Below are positions 50,732 through 59,304 of a DNA stretch of 64,000 bases, piece after piece. The position numbers and the translations under genes are program-made. Where the stretch lies: the NCBI RefSeq assembly GCF_045762675.1, contig NZ_JBJDLK010000001.1:186001-250000 (forward strand), written 5' to 3'. Every line of letters starts with the position of its first letter. Within the stretch, counting starts at the first letter, position 1. Source of the DNA: Elizabethkingia meningoseptica_A. GTDB lineage: Bacteria; Bacteroidota; Bacteroidia; Flavobacteriales; Weeksellaceae. The notes below the pieces were generated by a model. The model saw only the letters and a list, made by a program, of their open reading frames with translations. It was not told the DNA's origin and made no database searches.

Positions 50732-51088
50732 ATTACAAGAAATTAATGTATTATTTTTTCATACTCTGATTATTTTATAAATAAATAATGATTATTCATA
50801 TTTACAGTGTATAATCTTTGGTTATTGTATAATTTATTTTTTAATGAAAATTACTTTATTTCAAATCGAATTTTAATTTAAAAAGGAAATTTAATTATTT
50901 TTATTTAAGAAGTTTTTGTTATAAATACATAGTTTATATACTTTTGTACAATGAAATAGCTATTGTATATCAATAAGAATATATTGTAGTTTTTTTTATG
51001 AATATTTGTGTGAAGCTGATGAATAAAATATGTTTTTGCAGGAGTATTCTGTTTATTTTCTTCAATTCATTGTATTTAAAAACAATTT
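50732..51088. other. AT-rich intergenic region before the tandem regulators
   Basis: About 357 bp of very AT-rich sequence with no open frame of note. It holds a complete promoter: TTG at 50916-50918, 20-base spacer, TACTTTTG at 50939-50946. A leader of about 135 bases would follow. I see no further structure. Confidence 0.6.
50916..50946 (+). promoter_or_regulatory. Promoter of the first TPR-AraC regulator gene
   Basis: TTG (50916-50918), a 20-base spacer and TACTTTTG (50939-50946) fit the Bacteroidetes consensus; the start point should be near 50952. Confidence 0.6.
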
Positions 51089-52633
51089 ATGGTGCGGAAA
51101 AGTATCTGCTTTCTTGGCTTGTTTCTTTTTTCTATAGCAAAAAGTCAGGATGTCGAAGCATTTAATAAGATATACGTAAAAACCTATCTTGAAACTTCTC
51201 AGAAAGATTTCAAAAAAGCGGTGACCATTGCTGACTCGTTATACACCATCTCAGAAACACCTTTGTTGCAAACAAAGAGCCTTATGTTGTCGGCTACTTT
51301 ATTTCAGCAATCCAATGATCTGAAGAAATCAGTGGATTATGCCCTGAGGGCCGAAAAAATTATTGAAAATACAAACGATTCGTCGTGGAAAGCCAGAGTT
51401 GCAGGCTTTCTGGCTACACAATACCGTCTCCTCGCATTGTTTGACAAATCCGGAATATATGCAGAAAAAACACTGAGATTTGCCGATAAAATTGAAAATC
51501 CTGAAGCTGCCAACAGTACGAAAGGTTTAATGTGGCAGGAAAAAGCATATTATAATATAGAGACTGAAAATTATCGAGATGCAGTTAAATGCATTAATTT
51601 TTCTCAAAGCTATTTTGATAAAATCAGCCAGAATAAAGATTTTTTAACAGCCCATAACAAACAGTTGCTTGGCTTAAGTTATTATCGCCTGGAGAAAAAA
51701 GATGCTGCCCTGAAGTCGTATCAGGAAGGTCTTGTTTTATTGAAGAATACACCGGAAAATTTTATGGCAGGGTTGGTTCATTGTGGTCTGGCCAAGATTT
51801 ATATGGATAAAGATCAGCTGGAAAAGGCCAAAGAACATTTGGATATTGCCACAAAGATTGCAGATACCTCGGAATACCTGCAATTAAAAAAAGAAGTTTA
51901 TCATACCTCGCAAGAATACTACAGGAAGACAAAAAATCTGGAAAAATTACATCAGGTTAATCTTAAAAGGGATTCTGTAGAAGAAAAAATATCGGATAAG
52001 AACACTTCTTTTATCAATGATGCTTATGGAAAGCTTGAGAGAAACAAAGCAAAAGAAGCTAATTCCAATTCCATAAAAAACACCATAATATTTATTATTA
52101 GCGCATTAATTTTTGTTGGGATTTTATTTTTTTCTTCTTACCGGAAAAGACAGAAAAAAGAACTGGCAAAAATTAAAACACTCCTCAACAGAACCAGGAA
52201 TAATGAAATTATATTATCTGCCAGATCTAATCCGGTTGAAAGTATAGCCGATAAAGAGCCTTCAGGGATATCCCCGGAAACAGAAGCAGAATTACTAAAT
52301 GGTTTAAATAAATTTGAAGAAGAAGAGTTGTTTAAAGACAATAATATCTCTTTGTCTTATGTTGCTTCTTACCTAAATACCAATACCAAATACTTATCTT
52401 ATATGATTAAGAAGTATAAGAAAAAAGATTTTTCAGGTTATGTTAATGAACTTCGAATCGATTATATTATCGGGAAATTAAATTCAGATCCTGTATACCG
52501 TCAGTACAAAATAAGTGTGTTGGCAGAAGAAGCGGGTTTCTCTTCACACAGTAAATTTGCGACTGTTTTCAAAAGCATAGCAGGCGTTTCCCCTTCCTAT
52601 TTTATTAAATATATTGAAAAGAATAATGCATAA
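51089..52633 (+). CDS. Membrane-spanning TPR sensor with AraC-type HTH, copy 1
   Basis: This 514-residue one-component regulator has a signal peptide (cleaved near IAKSQ), a periplasmic array of TPR-like helix pairs (about 25-300), one membrane helix (about 330-350), a short linker and a cytoplasmic AraC-type HTH (about 405-510, LSYVASYLNTNTKYLSYMI and YKISVLAEEAGFSSHSKF). It should sense something in the periplasm and act directly on DNA. The next gene is a paralogue of exactly the same length, and a peptide plus fimbrillin-like lipoprotein follow. Similar TPR-HTH proteins exist in Bacteroidetes, but ligands are unknown. Confidence 0.88.
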   Translation: MVRKSICFLGLFLFSIAKSQDVEAFNKIYVKTYLETSQKDFKKAVTIADSLYTISETPLLQTKSLMLSATLFQQSNDLKKSVDYALRAEKIIENTNDSSWKARVAGFLATQYRLLALFDKSGIYAEKTLRFADKIENPEAANSTKGLMWQEKAYYNIETENYRDAVKCINFSQSYFDKISQNKDFLTAHNKQLLGLSYYRLEKKDAALKSYQEGLVLLKNTPENFMAGLVHCGLAKIYMDKDQLEKAKEHLDIATKIADTSEYLQLKKEVYHTSQEYYRKTKNLEKLHQVNLKRDSVEEKISDKNTSFINDAYGKLERNKAKEANSNSIKNTIIFIISALIFVGILFFSSYRKRQKKELAKIKTLLNRTRNNEIILSARSNPVESIADKEPSGISPETEAELLNGLNKFEEEELFKDNNISLSYVASYLNTNTKYLSYMIKKYKKKDFSGYVNELRIDYIIGKLNSDPVYRQYKISVLAEEAGFSSHSKFATVFKSIAGVSPSYFIKYIEKNNA

Positions 52634-52674
52634 CATTTCTTTAGATTTCTATAAATACTCTAACTACAATTGAA

Positions 52675-54219
52675 ATGCAGCACATGCTTAAGAAAATATG
52701 TTTATTCTTTGCCTGTATTATTGTTTTAGCCGTTAAAGCCCAGGATTATGAGGCTTATACTAAGATATATAATAGAGTTTATCATAAAACCACCTGGACA
52801 GATTTTGATGAAGCGTTACGGGTAGCCGATTCACTTTATAAAACATCGGTTATCCCTTCATATAAGGTTCGGAGTCTGCTGCTTTCAGCGCAATTGTATC
52901 AGCAAAGGAATGATATAGAAAAAGCAATAAGTTATGCCGAGAGAGCCGAGAACATTATAGAGAAGACAGATGATTACGCATGGCAGGCCAGGGTTTCAGG
53001 ATTTCTGGCATCTCAGTACAGACTCCTCAATTTATATGATAAATCAAGATTTTATTCCCAGAAAACAATTGAAACAGCTAGAAAAATTAATAACACTAAA
53101 GACGCAAATAAAGTTACTGGGCTGATGTTACAGGAACTGGCCCGCCTGGATTTGCAGCTGAACCATTATAAAGAAGCGATACTCAAATTAAGTATTGCTC
53201 AGAAAAGCTTTGATAAACTTGGCAGCGGTAATTTTTTTACTGCTGCAAACCATGAACTGATAGGGCAGTGCTATGTGAGCATGGAAGAGTATACAAAAGC
53301 ACTTGATCATTATAAATACGCGCTGGCCTTTACCAATAAAAATATGCCCGAAAGTATTCTGGCGGGAATGCTATATAAAGGAATGACATTAGCTTACTTG
53401 CGAAAAGGAGAGCTCAATCAGGCGAAAATATATCTGGATAAGGCTGAAGAATATGTCAGGAAATCTGAATATATAGGATTGGATAAAGAGATATATCAGG
53501 CTTCACAAGAGTATTATGCAAAGATAAAGGATGTGAAAAACTTTGTTAAAGCTACTGAAAAGAAGGATTCTCTTTCTGAAAAAATAGCTACACGAAATAT
53601 CAGATTTATCAATGAAAAATATTCAGACCTTGAAAAGCAAAATGTAGAGGAAAAGCAGAAGGGACATACCAAAAGTATGCTGATAGGGGTAAGTGTCATT
53701 TTTATTTTAGGGAACTTGTATTTTTTCATTATTTACCAAAAAAGACAAAAGCAGCAAATTAGTAAGGTGAAAAAAATACTGAATCGTGTTAATAAAGAAA
53801 TGAAGTTGAAAAATAACAATGAACATCAGGGAAGTGCTGGTACTTTGTTAATGCCTGCAGAAACGGAAGAAATACTTGTAAATAAATTAAAAACATTTGA
53901 GCAGGAGATTCGTTTTACGGATAAAAATATGTCTTTATCCTATATGGCAACGACTATGGATACCAATACCAAATACCTTTCCTACATTATAAAAAAGTAC
54001 CGAAAGAAAGATTTTACGACTTACACCAATGAACTTCGTATTCATTATATTGTAAAAAAGCTTACCAATGAGCCTTTATACCGTCAGTACAAAATAAGCG
54101 CACTGGCAGAAGAAGCAGGCTTCTCTTCCCACAGTAAATTTGCAACAACCTTTAAAAATATTACAGGTGTTTCCCCTTCGGATTTTGTAAAAAATATTAT
54201 CGGAAACGAAGAGCTCTGA
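52675..54219 (+). CDS. Membrane-spanning TPR sensor with AraC-type HTH, copy 2
   Basis: This 514-residue paralogue has the same layout: signal peptide (ATG at 52675 or 52684, cleaved near AVKAQ), TPR region (about 30-300), membrane helix (about 334-353), and AraC-type HTH (about 405-505, LSYMATTMDTNTKYLSYII and YKISALAEEAGFSSHSKF). The HTH is far more like that of copy 1 than the TPR part is, so both may read related DNA sites but different signals. It follows by 41 bp, in the same transcript. No terminator is seen before the peptide gene's promoter at 54490. Confidence 0.88.
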   Translation: MQHMLKKICLFFACIIVLAVKAQDYEAYTKIYNRVYHKTTWTDFDEALRVADSLYKTSVIPSYKVRSLLLSAQLYQQRNDIEKAISYAERAENIIEKTDDYAWQARVSGFLASQYRLLNLYDKSRFYSQKTIETARKINNTKDANKVTGLMLQELARLDLQLNHYKEAILKLSIAQKSFDKLGSGNFFTAANHELIGQCYVSMEEYTKALDHYKYALAFTNKNMPESILAGMLYKGMTLAYLRKGELNQAKIYLDKAEEYVRKSEYIGLDKEIYQASQEYYAKIKDVKNFVKATEKKDSLSEKIATRNIRFINEKYSDLEKQNVEEKQKGHTKSMLIGVSVIFILGNLYFFIIYQKRQKQQISKVKKILNRVNKEMKLKNNNEHQGSAGTLLMPAETEEILVNKLKTFEQEIRFTDKNMSLSYMATTMDTNTKYLSYIIKKYRKKDFTTYTNELRIHYIVKKLTNEPLYRQYKISALAEEAGFSSHSKFATTFKNITGVSPSDFVKNIIGNEEL

Positions 54220-54479
54220 TATCAAAATCATATTAATTCAGCCTCGGTTTTTTACCTTTTGGTAGCCGGTTTTGTATACTTCTGATATTGTTGTCAGTGT
54301 TTTTATTCGTAGTCTGTACCTGCCTCAGATAAATGTAGTCGTGTTGTAGTCTTGCGATAACGATAATTGGATGTTTCTGCTGGTATTTTTATTTTACAAA
54401 TATAGATTATTGATAATGTGTTGTTTAGGTGTTTTTCCTTCCTGTTACTTTATCTTTCCGTTTTCCGGATTTTGGAAAC

Positions 54480-54518
54480 TGTAACACTTTTGTTACAGCG
54501 GGTCCTGGCATAATTTTG
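54480..54518 (+). promoter_or_regulatory. Promoter with palindromic operator upstream of the peptide gene
   Basis: TTG (54490-54492), 18-base spacer and TAATTTTG (54511-54518) form a promoter. The perfect palindrome TGTAACA-CTTT-TGTTACA (54480-54497) lies over the -33 element. A regulator bound there would block or replace sigma contact; the TPR-AraC proteins next door are the obvious candidates. Confidence 0.65.
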
Positions 54519-54522
54519 CACG

Positions 54523-54732
54523 ACTTTATTTGAAACCTCCATCAGGCGATAATAAATACCAAATCACATAAATGCACAAAATGCTGTCAGAATAAAATTG
54601 ACAGCCTAAATGAAAAAAAATAGAATTCAGTATTGACGTAATACTGATCGTTATTCACTATTGTAACTACCATCAATCAGAGATGCTGAAAAATAATTGG
54701 CTGGTGACAGCCATTATAATAAATACAAACAA
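54523..54732 (+). other. Structured 5' leader of the peptide-lipoprotein transcript
   Basis: About 210 bases lie between the predicted start point and the peptide ATG. Three hairpins can form: GCTGTCA/TGACAGC (54583-54605), CAGTATT/AATACTG (54628-54646) and GGCTG/CAGCC (54699-54712). I recognise no known riboswitch. The rest of the gap from 54220 to 54479 shows nothing I can name. Confidence 0.45.
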
Positions 54733-54927
54733 ATGAATAATAATTTTAGAATGATGAACAATTTACACAAAGAAGAGTATGTTTCTCCCGAGCTTGAGGT
54801 TGCCCTTATGGAAATGGAGCAGGGAATAGCTGCCGGATCAGCAAGAATCAATCCTGCCAATGGCCAGAACGAGGTTAAAGAAGAATGGATAATAGGTGAT
54901 GATGATAACCGTACAATAGAATGGTAA
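54733..54927 (+). CDS. Short peptide of the fimbrillin-associated kind, 64 aa
   Basis: From the ATG at 54733 the product is 64 residues: a polar start, EEYVSPELEVALMEMEQ, then GIAAGSA, then a polar acidic tail ending NRTIEW. No signal peptide is present. Short Bacteroidetes proteins with YxxPxLE...GIAAGSA...W often sit before fimbrillin-like lipoproteins; their function is unknown to me. A TTG at 54697 in frame could extend it but overlaps a hairpin. The lipoprotein gene starts 9-24 bp downstream. It could be a secreted signal or a small regulator; this is open. Confidence 0.75.
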   Translation: MNNNFRMMNNLHKEEYVSPELEVALMEMEQGIAAGSARINPANGQNEVKEEWIIGDDDNRTIEW

Positions 54928-54951
54928 TATAAATCTATGAACTTGCAAACA

Positions 54952-56571
54952 ATGAAAAATATAAAAATCACCACGGCAGTAGTATTGTTATCATTTTCTA
55001 TTTTGGCTACATCATGCAGAAGTACAGATAGTGCTATAGATAATACAACAGAAAAAGATCCTCTGTCAAATGGTTCAGCGGTTTTAAAGCTGGACGTTCT
55101 TGGAACTGAATTTGAAACGAATAATGAAATTATACCCACAGCTTCTTCAAAGAATAGTATCGCAACATTAATGAAAGACCAGGTAAGAACTGTTCTTGTT
55201 GATGATAAAATTTTAACTGCAACATTAAGTCCGGTAATATCCTCACCCTTAAAGACAAAGGCACAATTATCTGTAAATCCCGTAGCAGCTACTTCAGTGG
55301 ACACCAATAAACTTGCTGAAGGTGTAAAATTCAGGGTTGCTGTTTATAAGGATGAATCGGCTACCAGTGGAGCAGGCACTTATATTGGTCAAAAGTTGTA
55401 TACAATAACAGGAGGAGTACCCGTAGCTACAACAGGAACGAACTCTACAACCGCTGATATGACGCTGAACGGAGATACTGAAACAACAAATAAATATACT
55501 TTTGTAGTATATTCTTATAACAATACAAGTGATCCTGGATCTGTTTCTGCAACTACAAATCTTTCTGCAGCTACAATTAACAATATTTCGGGAGACAGCG
55601 ACCTTATGTATTATAAAGTGACTCAGAGAGTAACTGCAGGGAACAATAATCTTAATATAATATTACAACATAAATTTAGCCAGATAACTACTATTATAGA
55701 TGCATCAGCTGTCTCTCCGGGAAATGGTATCCAATCGATCAATACACCAAGTATGAATAACCACCGACTCACAGGAAACAGTATACAATTGTCAAACGGA
55801 GTAGTAACTTTTAGTTCAGGTGGAGTATCAAAAGGCGTTAGTTTCGCAGGTAATTCAAACACCAGCTCCACCTGGACAAGTGTTCCTTTATTAATAGCTA
55901 ACCCAGGTGCATCCGCTTCAGACATGACAACTTTATCCATTTCATCTATGCAGGTTGGGACTAAGACTAAAAGTAGTATATCAGTGCCGAATGTTGTTAT
56001 AAGACCCGGGATTAAGTATAATCTGAAATTAAAATTCGCATGTACTGAAGATGCTACGCCAACATGGCCGTTTAATATGTCGGATTCAGGAAATACAGGT
56101 AATACGGTTCTTACAAGAACATTTAATGCACCTGCGGCAGATGCTGGATTTGTATTCGATGTATACCAGTTGGATAATTCCTTTAATATGAAGATTAACG
56201 GTGTTGATTTAGCAACACAGGAAATTCAGTTTCAAAGTGGTGTGGATGGTTATCCTAGAAATATTAGATTTAAATCAGATGGAGCGCAATGGGGCGCATC
56301 CGGAATTCCACAGATTTATTCTTTAGGTAATTCTACAAATTCAACACCTATCATCAGAATTACAATTGGACCGGACGGATCCGTTTCTATGATGGGGAGA
56401 AGAACGATTGCTTCTAATCTGGAACCTCTTGAACTATACGGAGGAACTCAGTTTAATAAAATAACATGGAAAACAACAGGTTCAAATGAGGTGATCTCCA
56501 CAATGTTAGTGACTGGTGAAACGATCATGAGAGGATTGGGAGTAGGTAAGAAAATCAAGCCTTGTAGCTAG
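54952..56571 (+). CDS. Fimbrillin-like lipoprotein
   Basis: From the ATG at 54952 (54937 is also possible) this 539-residue lipoprotein has a lipobox SILATSC (Cys22) followed by an acidic/Ser/Thr-rich linker. The body has FimA/Mfa-type features: KYTFVVYSYNNTSDP near residue 185 and NNLNIILQHKFSQITTIID near 235, the strand pair that in this superfamily reads L-x-H-x-F-(A/S)-(K/Q). The C-terminal third is Gly/Ser/Asn-rich with many beta strands and ends GVGKKIKPCS. It may be a pilus subunit or a surface adhesin. The strong terminator at 56690 closes the cluster. Confidence 0.78.
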   Translation: MKNIKITTAVVLLSFSILATSCRSTDSAIDNTTEKDPLSNGSAVLKLDVLGTEFETNNEIIPTASSKNSIATLMKDQVRTVLVDDKILTATLSPVISSPLKTKAQLSVNPVAATSVDTNKLAEGVKFRVAVYKDESATSGAGTYIGQKLYTITGGVPVATTGTNSTTADMTLNGDTETTNKYTFVVYSYNNTSDPGSVSATTNLSAATINNISGDSDLMYYKVTQRVTAGNNNLNIILQHKFSQITTIIDASAVSPGNGIQSINTPSMNNHRLTGNSIQLSNGVVTFSSGGVSKGVSFAGNSNTSSTWTSVPLLIANPGASASDMTTLSISSMQVGTKTKSSISVPNVVIRPGIKYNLKLKFACTEDATPTWPFNMSDSGNTGNTVLTRTFNAPAADAGFVFDVYQLDNSFNMKINGVDLATQEIQFQSGVDGYPRNIRFKSDGAQWGASGIPQIYSLGNSTNSTPIIRITIGPDGSVSMMGRRTIASNLEPLELYGGTQFNKITWKTTGSNEVISTMLVTGETIMRGLGVGKKIKPCS

Positions 56572-56689
56572 AAAATACTTTGAGTAATAATTCCAATCAC
56601 TTATTATTCTCCATAAAGAAGAAAAACTGTTAACCTTCCGATGCTAAATTTTATCATCATCCTATTTTTGTAAGTTGACAGTTGACAGG

Positions 56690-56719
56690 CAGGTACCCAC
56701 CAGGGTACCTGTTTTTTTT
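56690..56719 (+). terminator. Strong rho-independent terminator of the lipoprotein transcript
   Basis: CAGGTACCC and GGGTACCTG form a perfect nine-base stem around ACCA with T8 after it. A reverse-complement AACTGTC-type repeat (56674-56688) lies directly before it. Confidence 0.92.
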
Positions 56720-56745
56720 ATCCTAATTTTTAACCGCATTCTGCT

Positions 56746-56763
56746 CTATGTTTAACCACATAG
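56746..56763. repeat. ACATAG-type inverted repeat
   Basis: CTATGT-TTAACC-ACATAG is a six-base inverted repeat. Related words (ATAGATTCTGTG, AGATTCTATG) follow up to 56794, and the terminator at 56921 uses the same core. The remainder of the 474-bp gap between 56571 and 57046 shows no gene. Confidence 0.45.
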
Positions 56764-56920
56764 ATTCTGTGTTAAAACCAAATAAGATTCTATGTTTTTA
56801 AGATATGAATTGCTCCACAATATAATGTCAGGTAATATTCAATTTTGAAAATCATTGATTTTCTGATGCCTTGATGTTTCGGTTCTTTTGCATGAAGGTA
56901 AAAAATGTATAAAGTATTAA

Positions 56921-56948
56921 ATCACATAGAAATCTATGTGGTTTTTTT
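56921..56948 (+). terminator. Hairpin ATCACATAGA / TCTATGTGGT with T-run
   Basis: A ten-base stem (one G-T pair) with a two-base centre and T7. It ends no visible gene on the plus strand, so it may be a relic, a premature terminator of the next transcript, or a member of the ACATAG repeat family. Confidence 0.55.
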
Positions 56949-57045
56949 CAGCCGGGAAAACTTGTATTCTGTGTATAATTAATTCTTTTTATCAGATTAT
57001 TTAGGAGGAGTTTTTTTAATTTTACTATTACAAAATAGAAATAAT

Positions 57046-57888
57046 ATGAAAGCACAAATTGTTTCAGCAGCATTGCTTCTTTTGATTGGAGGAGGAATGC
57101 AGGCTTGTAAAAAAGCACCGCAAAAAGCCAATAGCCATACAAGCGCAGGTCTTACGGAAAATAAAGGTATTGTTACACAAACATTATCATACACTGATAA
57201 CGGAAAAGCATATAAGTCTTTTTTGGCTTTTGATGAAAGTAAAAAAGGAGAACTGCCTGTTGTGTTTATTATTCCGGAATGGTGGGGAATGAATGATTAC
57301 GTGAAAAGACGTGCAGCGCAACTCGCCGGTTTAGGATATATGGCAGTTGCAATAGATATGTATGGGGATGGTAAAGTAGTAGATAATCCGGATGATGCCG
57401 GCAAGCTGGCAAAACCGTTTTATGGTAATGCTGATCTGGCAAAACAAAGCTTTGAAGCTGCTTTAAAGCAGGTACAGAATATTCAGAAAGCAAATAAAAC
57501 AAAAATGGCGGCTATCGGTTATTGTTTTGGCGGTGCGATGGCACTGAACATGGCAAGAATCGATGAACCCCTGAAAGGAGTGGTGAGTTTCCATGGAAAT
57601 TTAATGAGCGGTGTAAAACCTGTTGCAAATAACGTATCGATACTGGTACTGAACGGAGCAGATGATACATTTGTGTCTAAAGATGAAATCGCTTCTTTTA
57701 AAAAAGAAATGGATTCAGCCAAAATACAATATAAGTTCGTAGACTATCCCGGTGCTATACACTCGTTTACCAATCCTGATGCTACTGCAACAGGTAAAAA
57801 ATATAATATGAAGGTAGCCTATAATGAAGCTGCTGATAAGGCATCATGGGACGAAATGAAAATTTTTTTAAACAAAATTTTTAAATAA
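57046..57888 (+). CDS. Dienelactone hydrolase family lipoprotein
   Basis: This 280-residue protein has a lipobox GGMQAC (Cys21) and an alpha/beta-hydrolase domain with Glu in IIPEWWGMNDY, nucleophile Cys160 in GYCFGG, Asp206 in GADDTF and His239 in GAIHSF. These fit the dienelactone hydrolase family. The lipid anchor places it in the envelope, so a role in the classic chloroaromatic pathway is unlikely; the substrate is unknown. It is followed by cinA 3 bp downstream. Confidence 0.88.
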   Translation: MKAQIVSAALLLLIGGGMQACKKAPQKANSHTSAGLTENKGIVTQTLSYTDNGKAYKSFLAFDESKKGELPVVFIIPEWWGMNDYVKRRAAQLAGLGYMAVAIDMYGDGKVVDNPDDAGKLAKPFYGNADLAKQSFEAALKQVQNIQKANKTKMAAIGYCFGGAMALNMARIDEPLKGVVSFHGNLMSGVKPVANNVSILVLNGADDTFVSKDEIASFKKEMDSAKIQYKFVDYPGAIHSFTNPDATATGKKYNMKVAYNEAADKASWDEMKIFLNKIFK

Positions 57889-57891
57889 AAA

Positions 57892-59139
57892 TTGAAGACA
57901 GCAACGATAATTACCATTGGCGATGAAATATTGTCGGGTAATACTATTGATACCAATTCCAATTTTATAGCACAGCAGCTAAAGGATGTAGGAATAAAAG
58001 TAAAACAGATATTTACCATTTCAGATGAAATAAATACAATAGAACAATTTCTTGAAATTGCACTGAGAGATAGTGATCTGATTATTACAACCGGCGGGTT
58101 GGGGCCGACAAAAGATGATAAAACAAAACAGGCTTATGCTAACTTTTTTAAAGATGAAATTGTTTTCTCTGAAGAATTGTATGGCAAACTAGGACGTTAT
58201 CTGGAAAAAAGAGGACGCCCGGAACTACTGGAACGCAACAGAAGTCAGTGCGAAGTATTATCTAAGGCAACAATTTTCGATAATCATTATGGTACAGCAC
58301 CGTGTCAGATGCTGGAAAAAGATGGCAAATTTACATTTTGTCTGCCCGGCGTTCCTTTTGAAGTGAAACCTTTGATTAAAGACCAGATTATCCCTTATCT
58401 GAAAGAACAATGGGAGCTTAGCTTTATATGTTCACGTATTATTAGCGTTGTAGGCGTTCCGGAAAGTTTACTTTCCGACACTATTGAAGACTGGGAACTT
58501 GCTTTACCTTCTCATGTAAGTCTGTCTTATCTTCCTGTGGGAACAAGGGTGAAACTGCGTCTTACGACAACCGGAGAAAACAGAGAGGAGCTGGAAGATC
58601 AGCTGGAAGAATTGATACAACCATTGAAACCCCTGATCGGGAAAAACGTAATTGCATGGTCGGAGGACGCTATTGAAAATATTCTGGCTGCAATTCTGTT
58701 TGAAAAGAAATTAACAGTATCCACAGCTGAAAGTTGTACTACAGGGCAAATAGCACGCTTGTTAACTTCGGTTTCCGGAAGCAGCAGCTATTATAAAGGC
58801 GGCATTATTCCATATTTTACTGAAATGAAATCACAGTTACTTTATGTTCCGGAAGAAATTATAAAAGCGCATACTGTAGTCAGTGAAGAAGTAGCCATTG
58901 AAATGGCGAAGTCCTGTCAAAAGCTTTTTAAAACCGATATCGCATTATCATCAACGGGCGTTTCAGGACCTAATAAAGGGGAGGATGGTAAAGATGTGGG
59001 AACGGTATATTACGCTATTGCAAAAGGTGATGAAGTAAGAGGTTTTTATTTGTATTTACCGGGTTTTGAAAGAAACGATTTTGTAAATTTTGTTTCTCAG
59101 AAGATTATAGAAACGCTTATTGTATGGCTCGAAGAGTAA
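57892..59139 (+). CDS. cinA: CinA family protein (NMN deamidase-related)
   Basis: The 415-residue protein has an N-terminal molybdopterin-binding-like (COG1058) domain (TIGDEILSGNTIDTNS, TTGGLGPTKDD, LPGVPFE) and a C-terminal CinA/PncC amidohydrolase domain (ESCTTGQIARLLTSVSGSSSYYKGGI, STGVSGPNKGEDGKDVGTVY). It may recycle nicotinamide mononucleotide and ADP-ribose. The start is a TTG three bases after the stop of the preceding gene; no ATG exists near it, so translation is coupled. It is the usual two-domain length. Confidence 0.93.
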   Translation: MKTATIITIGDEILSGNTIDTNSNFIAQQLKDVGIKVKQIFTISDEINTIEQFLEIALRDSDLIITTGGLGPTKDDKTKQAYANFFKDEIVFSEELYGKLGRYLEKRGRPELLERNRSQCEVLSKATIFDNHYGTAPCQMLEKDGKFTFCLPGVPFEVKPLIKDQIIPYLKEQWELSFICSRIISVVGVPESLLSDTIEDWELALPSHVSLSYLPVGTRVKLRLTTTGENREELEDQLEELIQPLKPLIGKNVIAWSEDAIENILAAILFEKKLTVSTAESCTTGQIARLLTSVSGSSSYYKGGIIPYFTEMKSQLLYVPEEIIKAHTVVSEEVAIEMAKSCQKLFKTDIALSSTGVSGPNKGEDGKDVGTVYYAIAKGDEVRGFYLYLPGFERNDFVNFVSQKIIETLIVWLEE

Positions 59140-59304
59140 AGATCTTATTTTTTTTGTTTAGAATATTGCGGGTAGAAAATGTTTTGTGTATTTAATTGAT
59201 TTAATTCAAATAGAATAGTGTTGATCAGGAAACGTTATTTTCTTTTAATATTTTTCTAACATTTTATGGCAAGGATATTGCGGTCAGTTTTCAAAATTAT
59301 TATT

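Noticed and set aside
54714..55307. 197-residue minus-strand frame opposite the peptide and lipoprotein
   Set aside because: It is Ser/Ile/Phe-rich as expected for the antisense of a Thr/Asn/Lys-rich gene and has no plausible start context.
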